17,473 nt of DNA from the NCBI GenBank assembly GCA_964431545.1, contig CAYSLC010000117.1, positions 1 through 17,473 on the forward strand. The letters are read 5' to 3'. The notes beneath the pieces were generated by a model. It was not told where the DNA came from. It did no database searches and saw nothing but the letters and a program-made list of their open reading frames with translations. The DNA comes from CAYSLC01 sp964431545. Lineage in GTDB: Bacteria > Desulfobacterota > Desulfobacteria > Desulfobacterales > JAABSP01. The translations under genes and the position numbers were made by a program. This document shows, one piece after another, positions 1 to 7,380 of this stretch. The number at the start of each line of letters is the position of its first letter. Positions within the stretch are counted from its first letter, which is position 1.

Positions 1-58
1 CCCTCGGTCCATGCGGCCAATTATCCGGACGAGGGACCGGCAACTTACCGCTGAATAG

Positions 59-802
59 GTTTCGCATGGCCATCCACCGGCGACGATCCGCTCCGGGACC
101 CATCAGCCCGGCGGGGTTCTGGGGCTGGCCCACACGGAAACGGGACGGTTTGACACCGGGACCGGTATTCCTCCGGAGGCGGCCGATCATATCTTCGAAC
201 CCTATTACACCACCAAGCCGCCGGGGGAGGGGACCGGGATGGGGCTCGCCGTGGTCTACGGCATCGTCAAGGATCACGGCGGCGCCGTGGCGGTCCACAG
301 CCGGCCGGACGAGGGGACCACGTTCGAGATCTATCTGCCCCGGGTGGCCGCCGAAGCCTGCGCCGTGCCGGAGGGCATCGGCAAGGACGTCCCCAGGGGC
401 TGTGACCGGATCCTTCTGGTGGATGACGAAGAGCCGATCATCAAGCTTCTGGAGCGGGCCCTGGGACGGCTCGGCTACCGGATCACGGCGGTCCCCACGG
501 GCCGGGAGGCTTTGGAGCGTTTTCAGGCCGCTCCGGAGACCTTCGACCTGGTGATCACCGACCTGAGCATGCCGGGGATGACCGGCCTCGAACTCACGGC
601 CCGGCTCGTGGGAATTCGGCCGGAGCTTCCGGTGATCCTCTGCACCGGGTTCGGCGACGAGGCCACGGTGCAACGGGCCATGGCCGCCGGGATCCGGGAG
701 TTCGTCACCAAGCCGGTGGTGATCGGGGAGATCGCGGCCGCCATTCGCCGGGCCGTCGAGGGGGAAGGGGCCGGCGGGGGGGCGACCGCCGGGGACGGAT
801 GA
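59..802 (+). CDS. Histidine kinase C-terminal fragment with receiver domain, 5' end disrupted
   Basis: The open frame encodes the end of a HATPase_c domain: a G1-box-like DTGTGI, an F-box-like IFEPYYTTK and a G2-box GTGMGL near base 233. A complete response-regulator receiver domain follows. Counting from the first ATG (base 239), the receiver has the acidic pair D62/D63, the phospho-acceptor D108 in ITDLSMP, T136 and K158 (TKP). By family knowledge this is a hybrid kinase that passes phosphate within a two-component system. An in-frame TAG at 56-58 cuts the frame just upstream, and no N-box, HisKA or sensor region is seen. The only in-frame ATG (239) would leave out the G1 box. The protein may be a remnant, a frameshifted kinase or an assembly artefact near a contig edge. 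The diguanylate cyclase gene starts 34 bp downstream, so the two were probably co-transcribed. The domain call is firm; the 5' end is unresolved. Confidence 0.7.
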   Translation, partial: VSHGHPPATIRSGTHQPGGVLGLAHTETGRFDTGTGIPPEAADHIFEPYYTTKPPGEGTGMGLAVVYGIVKDHGGAVAVHSRPDEGTTFEIYLPRVAAEACAVPEGIGKDVPRGCDRILLVDDEEPIIKLLERALGRLGYRITAVPTGREALERFQAAPETFDLVITDLSMPGMTGLELTARLVGIRPELPVILCTGFGDEATVQRAMAAGIREFVTKPVVIGEIAAAIRRAVEGEGAGGGATAGDG

Positions 803-836
803 TCCATTTCAGAGAAGACCGTTGGGGGAGAGGGGG

Positions 837-2138
837 ATGCAGAAGATGGTGCCGCTGATCTACAGGGATATCCTGGAACACATCGCCGACGGGGTATACA
901 TGGCGGACGCCGCCGGGGCCCTGGTGTATGCCAACGCGGCCCTGTGCGGGCGACTGGGACGGCCGCGGGAGGAGCTGAAGGGGAAATCGATCGACGACCT
1001 CTTTGCCCGCGGGGCCCCCGGGCAAGCCGAGGAACGCCTTGCGCGGCTTCGGGAGGGGGAGCCGGTCCGATTCGACGGGACCTGCATGGGCGGGCAGGGA
1101 AGCACGATCATCATGGACATCTCCTCGGTCCCCGTCTTCGACGAGGCGGGGGGGTTTCGGGGGACCTATGCCGTTCTCCGGGACATCACCGAACGGCGGG
1201 CCTGCGAGACGGCGCTGCTGGAGGAGAAGGGGTTTTTGGGGGATCTGGTCTCCTTATGCCCGGACAGCATCATCGCCGTCGACCGGGGAGGGACCATCAT
1301 CCTCTTCAATCGGGCCGCCGAGCGGCTCACCGGCCACCCGATCGAGGCGGCGGTGGGGAAAATGCCCATCTCCGACATCTACGGCGGCACGGCGCCGGCC
1401 AGGGCGATCAAGAAGAAGCTCCACGGGCCGGATTTCGGCGGCCCCGGCCAACTGGACGGCTATGAGACCCGGATCAAGGACCGCCGGGGGGATACGATCC
1501 CCATCCGGCTCTCGGCCACCCTGCTGTACAAGGACGACCGGGAGGTGGGCAGCGTCGGGTTCTTCCACGACCTGACCCGGCGCAGGCAGCTCGAAGACCG
1601 CCTCCGGGAACTCTCGGTGACCGACGGCCTCAGCGGCCTCTACAACCAGCGCCACTTCCACAAGGTCCTCACCGAGGAGATGGGAAGGTTCGCCCGTTAC
1701 GGCCGCCCCCTGAGCCTGATCTGCTTCGACATCGACAAGTTCAAGCAGTGCAACGACACCCTGGGGCACTTGGAGGGGGACAATGTCATCCGGCTGGTGG
1801 GGGCGATCCTCAAGGAGGTCATGAGAAAGTCCGATTTCTGCTTCCGGTACGGGGGGGACGAGTTCATGATTCTCCTGCCGGAAACCGAACTCGCCCAGGC
1901 CCGGTTCTCGGCGGAGAAGGTCCGCAAGACCTTCAACGAGCGATGGTCCATCCATACGGTCTACGGACGGTCGGCCCTGGAGCGGATCTCCCTGAGCCTG
2001 GGGGTGGCCGAGGCCCTGCCCGGGGAGGAGAAGAGCATCTTTCTGAAGCGATCGGATCTGGCCATGTACGAGGCCAAGCGATCGGGCGGGGATCGGACGG
2101 TGACGGCGGGGAGCTGGATCGGCGGGGGAGGCGCCTGA
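837..2138 (+). CDS. PAS-PAS-GGDEF diguanylate cyclase
   Basis: The 433-residue protein has two PAS-type sensor domains (about residues 10-120 and 130-250) and a C-terminal GGDEF domain (about 260-425). By family knowledge it makes cyclic di-GMP from two GTP. The active-site motif is intact (YGGDEF, GGDEF at 339-343). The metal-site segment FDIDKFK is present, and an RxxD inhibitory site (RKSD, 330-333) lies five residues before GGDEF, so product feedback inhibition is likely. No transmembrane segment or signal peptide is visible, so sensing is probably cytoplasmic. The first PAS domain ends in DITER, the usual PAS/PAC exit. I chose ATG 837, which follows a purine-rich GGGGGAGAGGGGG; a TTG at 822 and an ATG at 846 are alternatives. 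The gene follows a receiver-containing kinase fragment, which fits a two-component/c-di-GMP signalling pair. It is convergent with the aldolase-like gene, 15 bp away. Confidence 0.93.
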   Translation: MQKMVPLIYRDILEHIADGVYMADAAGALVYANAALCGRLGRPREELKGKSIDDLFARGAPGQAEERLARLREGEPVRFDGTCMGGQGSTIIMDISSVPVFDEAGGFRGTYAVLRDITERRACETALLEEKGFLGDLVSLCPDSIIAVDRGGTIILFNRAAERLTGHPIEAAVGKMPISDIYGGTAPARAIKKKLHGPDFGGPGQLDGYETRIKDRRGDTIPIRLSATLLYKDDREVGSVGFFHDLTRRRQLEDRLRELSVTDGLSGLYNQRHFHKVLTEEMGRFARYGRPLSLICFDIDKFKQCNDTLGHLEGDNVIRLVGAILKEVMRKSDFCFRYGGDEFMILLPETELAQARFSAEKVRKTFNERWSIHTVYGRSALERISLSLGVAEALPGEEKSIFLKRSDLAMYEAKRSGGDRTVTAGSWIGGGGA

Positions 2139-2153
2139 ACCGTCCCGAGGGGA

Positions 2154-2807
2154 CTATTCCTCCGCCCCGAGGGCCGAGGCCAGGGCCTGGATCAGAAGCG
2201 CGCAGGCCGCCCCGAGGGAAGAGCCGAAGGCCATCACGCCGTCCCCATGCCCCCCCATGACGAAGAGGCCGCGCCGGGCCGCGTCGGTCTCCCGGAAGAG
2301 CCGTTCGATCTCCACCGCCATCTCGGGGGTGCCGCACAGGGCGTGGGTCCCGGTGGCCGGAATTCCCGCCCGTGGCCCCCATTCCCAGATCTCCGGGGAA
2401 TGGGCGTGGACCACGGCCTCCGCCTCCGGCATGGATCCGTAGACGGCGCCGTGGGCGAGGGATTCCGATGACGGATGGATCGGACCGACGGCGTCCACCC
2501 GGTTCTCGGTGGTCCGGCAGGCGGTCACCCGGACGAACCCTTCATCCCCCAGGTCCTCCGCGGCCCCCGTCTGGGAGCCGGTGATGATGAAGCCGTCCCG
2601 TTTCCGGGGGCTTTCCTCCCCTTCCCATCCGACGCTCATGTTTCCGTAGCCGAACCCGCCGTACCGGTGCGGGTCCCGGCCGATGAGTCCGATCCTGTGA
2701 AGGATCTTCCGCCAGGCTTTCAAACCGGAGAGGATCCCCGGGGGGGGCGGCGGCCCCGGTGAAAACCGGAGATCGAACTGGATCACGCCTTCATCGGTCC
2801 GTTCCAT
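2154..2807 (-). CDS. Class II aldolase/adducin-family protein
   Basis: The 217-residue protein has the class II aldolase fold signature: FGYGNMS near residue 53, FIITGSQTG near 73, PSSE with the likely catalytic acid E115, the zinc ligands H134 and H136 in VVHAHS, and a third histidine, H187, in GGHGDG. By analogy with fuculose-phosphate aldolase, these three His and one Glu form the Zn site for aldol cleavage or epimerisation. The substrate cannot be told from sequence. It belongs to a subgroup with an N-terminal segment like EGVIQF, whose role I do not know. It is the last gene of the leftward run, 7 bp after the LysM-like gene. The segment at residues 17-23 is almost all proline. The family call is firm; the reaction is not. 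Confidence 0.85.
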   Translation of the reverse strand: MERTDEGVIQFDLRFSPGPPPPPGILSGLKAWRKILHRIGLIGRDPHRYGGFGYGNMSVGWEGEESPRKRDGFIITGSQTGAAEDLGDEGFVRVTACRTTENRVDAVGPIHPSSESLAHGAVYGSMPEAEAVVHAHSPEIWEWGPRAGIPATGTHALCGTPEMAVEIERLFRETDAARRGLFVMGGHGDGVMAFGSSLGAACALLIQALASALGAEE

Positions 2808-2814
2808 GGTTCGT

Positions 2815-3486
2815 TCAGCCCTCCGAGGCCCGTTCGGATGCCGTGGGGGGATCGAAGATCAGGACCATGCCGGGCGCGATCCGCCGGTGGTCGATGGCCA
2901 TTCGGGCCGCCCGGTCCTGCCAGACCGACGGCCGCCCCGTGCCGATCACCTGCTTTACGATCCGGGAGAAGGTGTCGCCGGGGGCCACCCTGTAGGCGAT
3001 GCGTCCGTCCGACAGGGGGGCCTGCTCGCCGATCGAAAGGTTCTCGATGCGATCGGCATCGTCCTGGGGGGAAAGGGGCGCCGTCGATACTTCGGCCCCC
3101 GCCTCTTCGACTGGGCCGGTGGCGGGGGCATCCTTCCCGGATTCGGGGGCCTCCCGGAGGGGTTCCGTGGCGGGGGCGGACTCCGCCACATCGACGGCCG
3201 GCCGTTCCACGGCGATGTCGACCTCGGCTCCGGACGGAGAAGGGGCGGCGGCCGGCGGCGCCTCGGCCGGTGCACGTTCGGCCATCGCCTTCGGCTCCGG
3301 GGACGGGGGCCGCCGCTCTTCCGCCGGGGCGGGAGGCTTTTCCCGGTCTTTCCCGGCCGGCGGCGGGGTGGGGCTCGTCTCCGCCAGGGGCGGAAAGGCG
3401 TATTGATCCACCAGGAACATCAGGCCGACGACGGCGAAGGCCATCAGGGTGAAGGAGATGAGGGCGACGAAGAATTCCTTGATCAT
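2815..3486 (-). CDS. Membrane-anchored protein with Pro/Ala-rich linker and LysM-like domain
   Basis: The 223-residue protein begins with one hydrophobic helix (about residues 6-27), suited to an uncleaved signal anchor. A low-complexity Pro/Ala/Glu linker (about 32-145) could span the periplasm. The C-terminal segment (about 163-212) resembles LysM: YRVAPGDTFSRIV, then a helical part, then IAPGMVLIF. LysM domains bind peptidoglycan or chitin-type glycans, so a cell-wall tethering role is inferred. No catalytic domain is present. The ATG at 3486 is preceded by a GGAG about 10 bases upstream. It lies between the Fe-S protein gene (37-bp gap) and the aldolase-like gene (7-bp gap), so it is almost certainly co-transcribed with both. 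The linker's base composition is extremely GC-rich, which makes opposite-strand frames open but not credible. Confidence 0.82.
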   Translation of the reverse strand: MIKEFFVALISFTLMAFAVVGLMFLVDQYAFPPLAETSPTPPPAGKDREKPPAPAEERRPPSPEPKAMAERAPAEAPPAAAPSPSGAEVDIAVERPAVDVAESAPATEPLREAPESGKDAPATGPVEEAGAEVSTAPLSPQDDADRIENLSIGEQAPLSDGRIAYRVAPGDTFSRIVKQVIGTGRPSVWQDRAARMAIDHRRIAPGMVLIFDPPTASERASEG

Positions 3487-3523
3487 GGGACAAAAACTCC
3501 TTTGACTCGCTTTTGTTCGGATG

Positions 3524-4585
3524 TCACGGCAGCCCCCGTTCCCGGGCGATGTTGATGTAGGTCTCCATGGTGTTGGCCGGCGGAACCCGACGGGCCTCCG
3601 GCTCCTTTTCGACCAGCCGCACCGCTTCGAAATCGCAGGCGGTCACGCAGAGGCCGCAGCCGATGCACCGGTGTTCGATGATCTCCGCCGTCTCCGAGAG
3701 GTCCACGGCGCCCATCTGGCAGATGTCGGCGCAGGCGCCGCAGCCGGTACATCGCTCGGGATCCGTTGCCGCCGAGAAGTTGGAGGCGACCACCCGGGCC
3801 GGCGCCTCCAGGGAATTGAGATTTTTGAGGATCTGGCAGCAATCGCCACAACACATACAGATGTTCATGGGCTTCCGGCTGTTGCCGGGCTGGAGCACCA
3901 GACCGTTTCGGGCGGCGTTTTCGAGGATCGTCCGGGCCTCCTCCGGAGAGATGGCCCGGCCGAGCCCGTTCTCCTCGTAGAACCGGCCCCCGGTGCCGAA
4001 GACCAGGCAGGTCTCCAGGGGTTTGCCGCACCCCTCCCCCACCATTTCATGCTCCCTCCGGCAGATGCAGGGGGCCACCACGATCTTCGACTGGGCGTCG
4101 ATGATCGCCCCGGCCGCCTCGTAGTCCATGACGGTCATGGGGGCGGAGATGCTCTCGGCCACGGGGATGACCCGAAGCTGTTTGGTCTCGGTCTTCTCCC
4201 AGCTTTTTTTCATCAGATGGGGGACGTATTCATTGAAATCCCGGATCAATTCCTCATCCAGGTCGTTGACGTGGTACTCCCAGATGCCGATGACGAACTG
4301 CGCCGCCATGTAACGGGCCGGACCCTCCTCCTTTCGCATGCGGAAGACAAGCCCCTTGCGGGCCATCTTCTCCAGGATTTCGGCCATCTCTTCAGGGTCC
4401 TCCCCGGCCTTTTCCGCCACCTGTTCGGCGGACTCGGGCATCAGGGTCATGTGGAGGGCGATCTCGGCCTCCCGGGGGGTGAAAAGGCGCCTCAGGATCC
4501 GGAGTTCCACGCCGGAGTCGGTGGGCGGGTAACCGGCGGGCAGGCGGTCGAGGTGTTCGGCGAGGCGGTTGTAGACCTCCGTCAT
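3524..4585 (-). CDS. Multi-cluster 4Fe-4S protein with winged-helix-like N-terminus
   Basis: The 353-residue protein carries two classical ferredoxin motifs near its C-terminus: C279-C282-C285-C289 and C307-C310-C313-C317. The residues after each motif are Q and D instead of the usual P. Two more Cys groups lie upstream: C173-x-C175 with C186 and C193, and a dense CMCCGDCC cluster at 243-250. The first 80 or so residues (LRRLFTPREAEIALHM to LVFRMR) look like a winged-helix/MarR-type fold, seen by family knowledge in a poorly described group of anaerobe ferredoxin proteins. It has no export signal, so it is probably a cytoplasmic electron carrier or redox-linked regulator. Its ATG overlaps the stop of the upstream fusion gene (ATGA), with an AAGGAGA Shine-Dalgarno inside that gene, which implies translational coupling. 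The partner enzyme is unknown. Confidence 0.9.
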   Translation of the reverse strand: MTEVYNRLAEHLDRLPAGYPPTDSGVELRILRRLFTPREAEIALHMTLMPESAEQVAEKAGEDPEEMAEILEKMARKGLVFRMRKEEGPARYMAAQFVIGIWEYHVNDLDEELIRDFNEYVPHLMKKSWEKTETKQLRVIPVAESISAPMTVMDYEAAGAIIDAQSKIVVAPCICRREHEMVGEGCGKPLETCLVFGTGGRFYEENGLGRAISPEEARTILENAARNGLVLQPGNSRKPMNICMCCGDCCQILKNLNSLEAPARVVASNFSAATDPERCTGCGACADICQMGAVDLSETAEIIEHRCIGCGLCVTACDFEAVRLVEKEPEARRVPPANTMETYINIARERGLP

Positions 4586-6750
4586 GAGATGTGTTCTCCT
4601 TCCAGCGATCGGATGAATTCCCAGATGACCCGGTGGACCCGGGGCGCGCCATCGCCTAGGATAATGCAGTGGCGGTCGAAGTCAAAGAGGACATGGCGCT
4701 TGTCCGTGGAGCCGAGGCCCTCGAAGATCTGTTTGGAGCCGGAGGCGTCCGCCACCGGGTCCCGGTGGGAGTGGATCACCAGTGCCGGCGGCCGGACGGC
4801 CGACAGGCGGGGGAGGAGGTCGTCCATGAGCAGTTCGACCTCCCGGATCCCGGAGACGGGGTTCCGGCGGTAGCTGATGTCGGGATTCTCCGGAGTGTTC
4901 TCGATGAACTCCTTTCTGGACGGCCCCAGCCGGACCATCTCCTTGAGCCGGGCCCAGAAGTCGGGGGCCGGTCCGAACCGGTCCGACAGGTCCTGGAGCC
5001 TGCGGGGCGGACAGACGGCGAACACCCCCTCGATGTCGTCGATCCGCGCGGCCAGGTCGAGGGCCAGGGCCGCGCCGGTGGAAAATCCCCCCACCGCCAC
5101 CCGGCGGCAGCTGTTCCGGATGATGGCATACCCTTCGTCCACCGAGGCCCGCCAGTCCCGGTGGGTCCGGGTGGCCAGGTCCTCCGGGCAGGTTCCGTGA
5201 CCCCGGAGCCGGGGGGCGTAGACCCAGTAGCCCCGGCGGTGGAGGGACTCCGCCAGCGGGGTCACCTCCATGGGGCCGGCCATGTACCCGTGGAGGAGGA
5301 GGACCCCCAGCCGCCGGGATTTCCCCCGGAGCAGGAAGGGGCGGCCCGCCTCGAAATCCCGGCTCTCCTCCTGGAGAAAGAAGGCTTCGTAGTCCTCCCG
5401 GTACTGCTCCTCGGTCCGCCGGATCAGATAATCGGCGATCCGTTTTCGGAGAAGAAACCGGGGGGTCCAGGTGAGCCGGCGGAGCGCCTTCTGGAGGACG
5501 CCCAGCGGCTCCACCTCGTTGGCGATCACCGAGATCGGGTTGTCGATGCGCACGGTGTGGAAGTCGAGGGGCGAGGAGAACCGGGACATGTCCTTGATCA
5601 GCACCTCCCCCCGTTGGGAGATGATCCCCTTCTCCTCGGCCAGGGCGAGGAATTCCCGGAACCTGCCGTGGCGGTCGTCCGTGAGCAGCGGCACCTGGTC
5701 CGCCTTCAGGCTCGAATGGAGGTGGATGCCCATCCGGGAGAGCCGCCGGGTGGTGGCGAGAAAGACGCGCCTCCGGAGGTCATAGACGCCCATCTTCCTG
5801 AAGGGGGACAGGCGGAGCACCGATGCGAAGAGGTGGTCGTGGTTGACCGTGGTCATGGTATAGATGGCGTCCATGTACCGCTGCATGATCGTAAGCGCCA
5901 TCTTCCGGAGGGTTCCCTTGGCGGGGATGGGGTCGTCGAAGCTGAACCGTCGGTCCGTGGAAAGGTTCCGGACGACGGCCCGCTGCTTCATGTATTCGTT
6001 GATGTAGATGGGGGATCCGAACCGGATGTCGACGTCGGTGTGGGAAAAGAGCAGGGTCCCCTCGGTCATGATCTCCTCCTGGGCCCGCTTGGGAAGATTC
6101 TCCAGCAGGTTGGCCGCCAGGTTGCTCGCCAGGTTCTCCTTGGCCCGAATGGGGTAGAAGGTGATGTTGACCGGAACGATGTGGGTGGTGGTATTGAGGA
6201 TCGGTTCGGGCGATTCGATGCCGAAGAGGTCGAGGATCCGCCGGGCCTCTTCGGGATTCTTCTCCAAGAGGACCCCGATGCGGCGGCGGTAGAACTCTGT
6301 TCTCAACGCCAGGGTGGCCGCGCCCGTGTGGGGGGGGTGCTTTCCGCCGGCGTAGGAGATCATGAAGCGGCCCCGCTCCACGATCTTCTTGCTCTTGACC
6401 ATCCGGCCCTCGGGGAAGATGATCCAGTGGGCCTCTCCGGTGAGCAGGCTCCGGACGATGAGCAGGTCCCGGTCGGGGTTGCGGGTGGAGACCACCCCGA
6501 CGTTGTCCAGGAAGGTCCCCAGTGCCCCTTTGAACAGCGTGTAGTCCGCCAGGGACCAGACCGGCATCTGGGTCAGGCGACTGATGTGGTAGGGGAGCAG
6601 GAGGGTCTCCACACGGGTGAAGTGGTTGATGACGAAGATATTGGCGCCCTTGGGGATGTTCTCCCCGTGGTGGAGATCGACGCGGGCCTTGAGGAAGGCC
6701 GAGAGGGTCTTGATGGCCAGGCCCGTGGTCTTGTAGGCGAAAGGGTTCAC
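4582..6750 (-). CDS. PlsC-like acyltransferase / alpha-beta hydrolase fusion protein
   Basis: The 722-residue protein joins two enzyme folds. Residues about 1-260 resemble glycerol-phosphate/lysophosphatidate acyltransferases: INHFTRVE at 41-48 stands where the HX4D motif is expected and FPEGR at 112-116 matches motif III. The motif reads HX4E (H43, E48). Residues about 480-718 form an alpha/beta hydrolase with LLLHGYMAGP (oxyanion region), the nucleophile S557 in GGFSTG, D664 in SHRDPVAD and H694 in DRHCII, a complete Ser-Asp-His triad like monoacylglycerol lipases. The middle (about 270-460) is helical and unassigned. Acyl transfer to, or removal from, a lipid at the membrane is inferred; the substrate is unknown. 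The start is GTG at 6750, nine bases after a strong GGAGGT; no better start is in frame. It follows the Cys-rich small gene by 39 bp. Confidence 0.88.
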   Translation of the reverse strand: MNPFAYKTTGLAIKTLSAFLKARVDLHHGENIPKGANIFVINHFTRVETLLLPYHISRLTQMPVWSLADYTLFKGALGTFLDNVGVVSTRNPDRDLLIVRSLLTGEAHWIIFPEGRMVKSKKIVERGRFMISYAGGKHPPHTGAATLALRTEFYRRRIGVLLEKNPEEARRILDLFGIESPEPILNTTTHIVPVNITFYPIRAKENLASNLAANLLENLPKRAQEEIMTEGTLLFSHTDVDIRFGSPIYINEYMKQRAVVRNLSTDRRFSFDDPIPAKGTLRKMALTIMQRYMDAIYTMTTVNHDHLFASVLRLSPFRKMGVYDLRRRVFLATTRRLSRMGIHLHSSLKADQVPLLTDDRHGRFREFLALAEEKGIISQRGEVLIKDMSRFSSPLDFHTVRIDNPISVIANEVEPLGVLQKALRRLTWTPRFLLRKRIADYLIRRTEEQYREDYEAFFLQEESRDFEAGRPFLLRGKSRRLGVLLLHGYMAGPMEVTPLAESLHRRGYWVYAPRLRGHGTCPEDLATRTHRDWRASVDEGYAIIRNSCRRVAVGGFSTGAALALDLAARIDDIEGVFAVCPPRRLQDLSDRFGPAPDFWARLKEMVRLGPSRKEFIENTPENPDISYRRNPVSGIREVELLMDDLLPRLSAVRPPALVIHSHRDPVADASGSKQIFEGLGSTDKRHVLFDFDRHCIILGDGAPRVHRVIWEFIRSLEGEHIS

Positions 6751-6789
6751 GAAGGCGGTACCTCCATGGGCCCGGAGTTCGGGCGCGGA

Positions 6790-6960
6790 TCAGCTTCGGG
6801 TGCAGCGGCGGGTCTCGGCCAGCAGCCACTGGAGCCGGTGGAGAACCTCGCAGGAGTCGATACAGCGGGGGAACTCCTCCTTGGCCTTCTCGCACTCCCG
6901 GCATGGACTCTTGGCAAGGGTCCCGAGTTCGAAATCGAATGTATATTTATAGACGGTCAT
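6790..6960 (-). CDS. Small Cys-rich protein (56 residues), first gene of the leftward run
   Basis: A short frame from ATG 6960 to TGA 6790 encodes 56 residues. It has five cysteines arranged as C20-x2-C23, C33-x3-C37 and C53, with charged, helix-prone sequence between them (RECEKAKEEF, HRLQWLLAET). The pattern suits a metal or Fe-S binding mini-protein, or a helical hairpin held by disulfides; I do not recognise a named family. Support for coding is its position 39 bp before the GTG of the fusion gene on the same strand, the regular Cys spacing and a promoter candidate about 90 bases upstream. Against it, no clear Shine-Dalgarno precedes the ATG (the bases before it read GACCTCCGAA). It has no signal peptide, so it is probably cytoplasmic. 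Confidence 0.7.
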   Translation of the reverse strand: MTVYKYTFDFELGTLAKSPCRECEKAKEEFPRCIDSCEVLHRLQWLLAETRRCTRS

Positions 6961-7052
6961 TTCGGAGGTCCGCGGGTTGACGGTATCGGCGTCCGGAATC
7001 CAAAGGTCGCCGGAATGATCCGGCGGGCGTTGCCTCGAATCAATTGATGCTT

Positions 7053-7082
7053 ATCATACCCTTCGACCCCAGACAAGGCCAA
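7053..7082 (-). promoter_or_regulatory. Candidate sigma70 promoter for the leftward five-gene run
   Basis: Read on the minus strand, TTGGCC (7082-7077) and TATGAT (7058-7053) are separated by 18 bases in a locally AT-rich patch. The -10 matches consensus at 5 of 6 positions; the -35 is weaker. Transcription would start near 7046, leaving a leader of about 86 bases before the Cys-rich gene. Confidence 0.45.
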
Positions 7083-7195
7083 GAAGCCATTTTCCATCGG
7101 CGGCCCGCCGCGCGCAACGCCGTCGACGGCCCGGGAGGCGATCGAACGCCGGAGGCCCTCCGCTGGGGAAAGCCAAATGGAAATCCAAATGGATC

Positions 7196-7224
7196 TTGAC
7201 ACTTCGGGGATATCCCGATTTAAT
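7196..7224 (+). promoter_or_regulatory. Strong sigma70-type promoter of the DUF2760/Hsp70 operon, with palindromic spacer
   Basis: TTGACA (7196-7201) is followed after 17 bases by TTTAAT (7219-7224): a perfect -35 and a 5-of-6 -10. A perfect 10-bp palindrome, GGGATATCCC (7207-7216), sits in the spacer and is a candidate operator. No CIRCE element or sigma32-type promoter is seen, so heat-shock control is not supported by sequence. The start of transcription would be near 7231, giving a leader of about 150 bases. Confidence 0.65.
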
Positions 7225-7260
7225 GTTCCGTTATGGTTTCATCCATGGCCGCCGGAAAAC

Positions 7261-7316
7261 CGCGGACCCCGCCCGTCCCCCGGAAAACGAGTTGGTGTGG
7301 CGGGTCCGGGGCCGCG
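7261..7316 (+). other. Structured 5' leader hairpin of the Hsp70 operon
   Basis: In the untranslated leader, GGACCC-c-GCC (7264-7273) can pair with GGCGGGTCC (7299-7307), giving nine G-C-rich pairs with one bulged base and a 25-base loop. CGCG at 7261-7264 and 7313-7316 offers an alternative outer pairing. No U-tract follows, so it is not a typical terminator. The ribosome binding site (near 7366) lies outside the stem. A regulatory role is inference only. Confidence 0.35.
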
Positions 7317-7380
7317 CCGATCCCGCTAACATAAGGCTTTCGGAAGATCAGGATTGCCGCAGACAAGAGGAAATGCAGGT

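Noticed and set aside
3521..4873. 450-codon plus-strand frame opposite the Fe-S protein
   Set aside because: It mirrors the minus-strand ferredoxin gene and contains no recognisable motif.
4669..7047. Very long open frame (792 codons) on the plus strand opposite the acyltransferase/hydrolase fusion
   Set aside because: It is an antisense shadow of a GC-rich gene. The minus-strand frame has clear enzyme motifs and a good start; the plus frame is rich in Gly, Asp, Pro and Val repeats with no domain.
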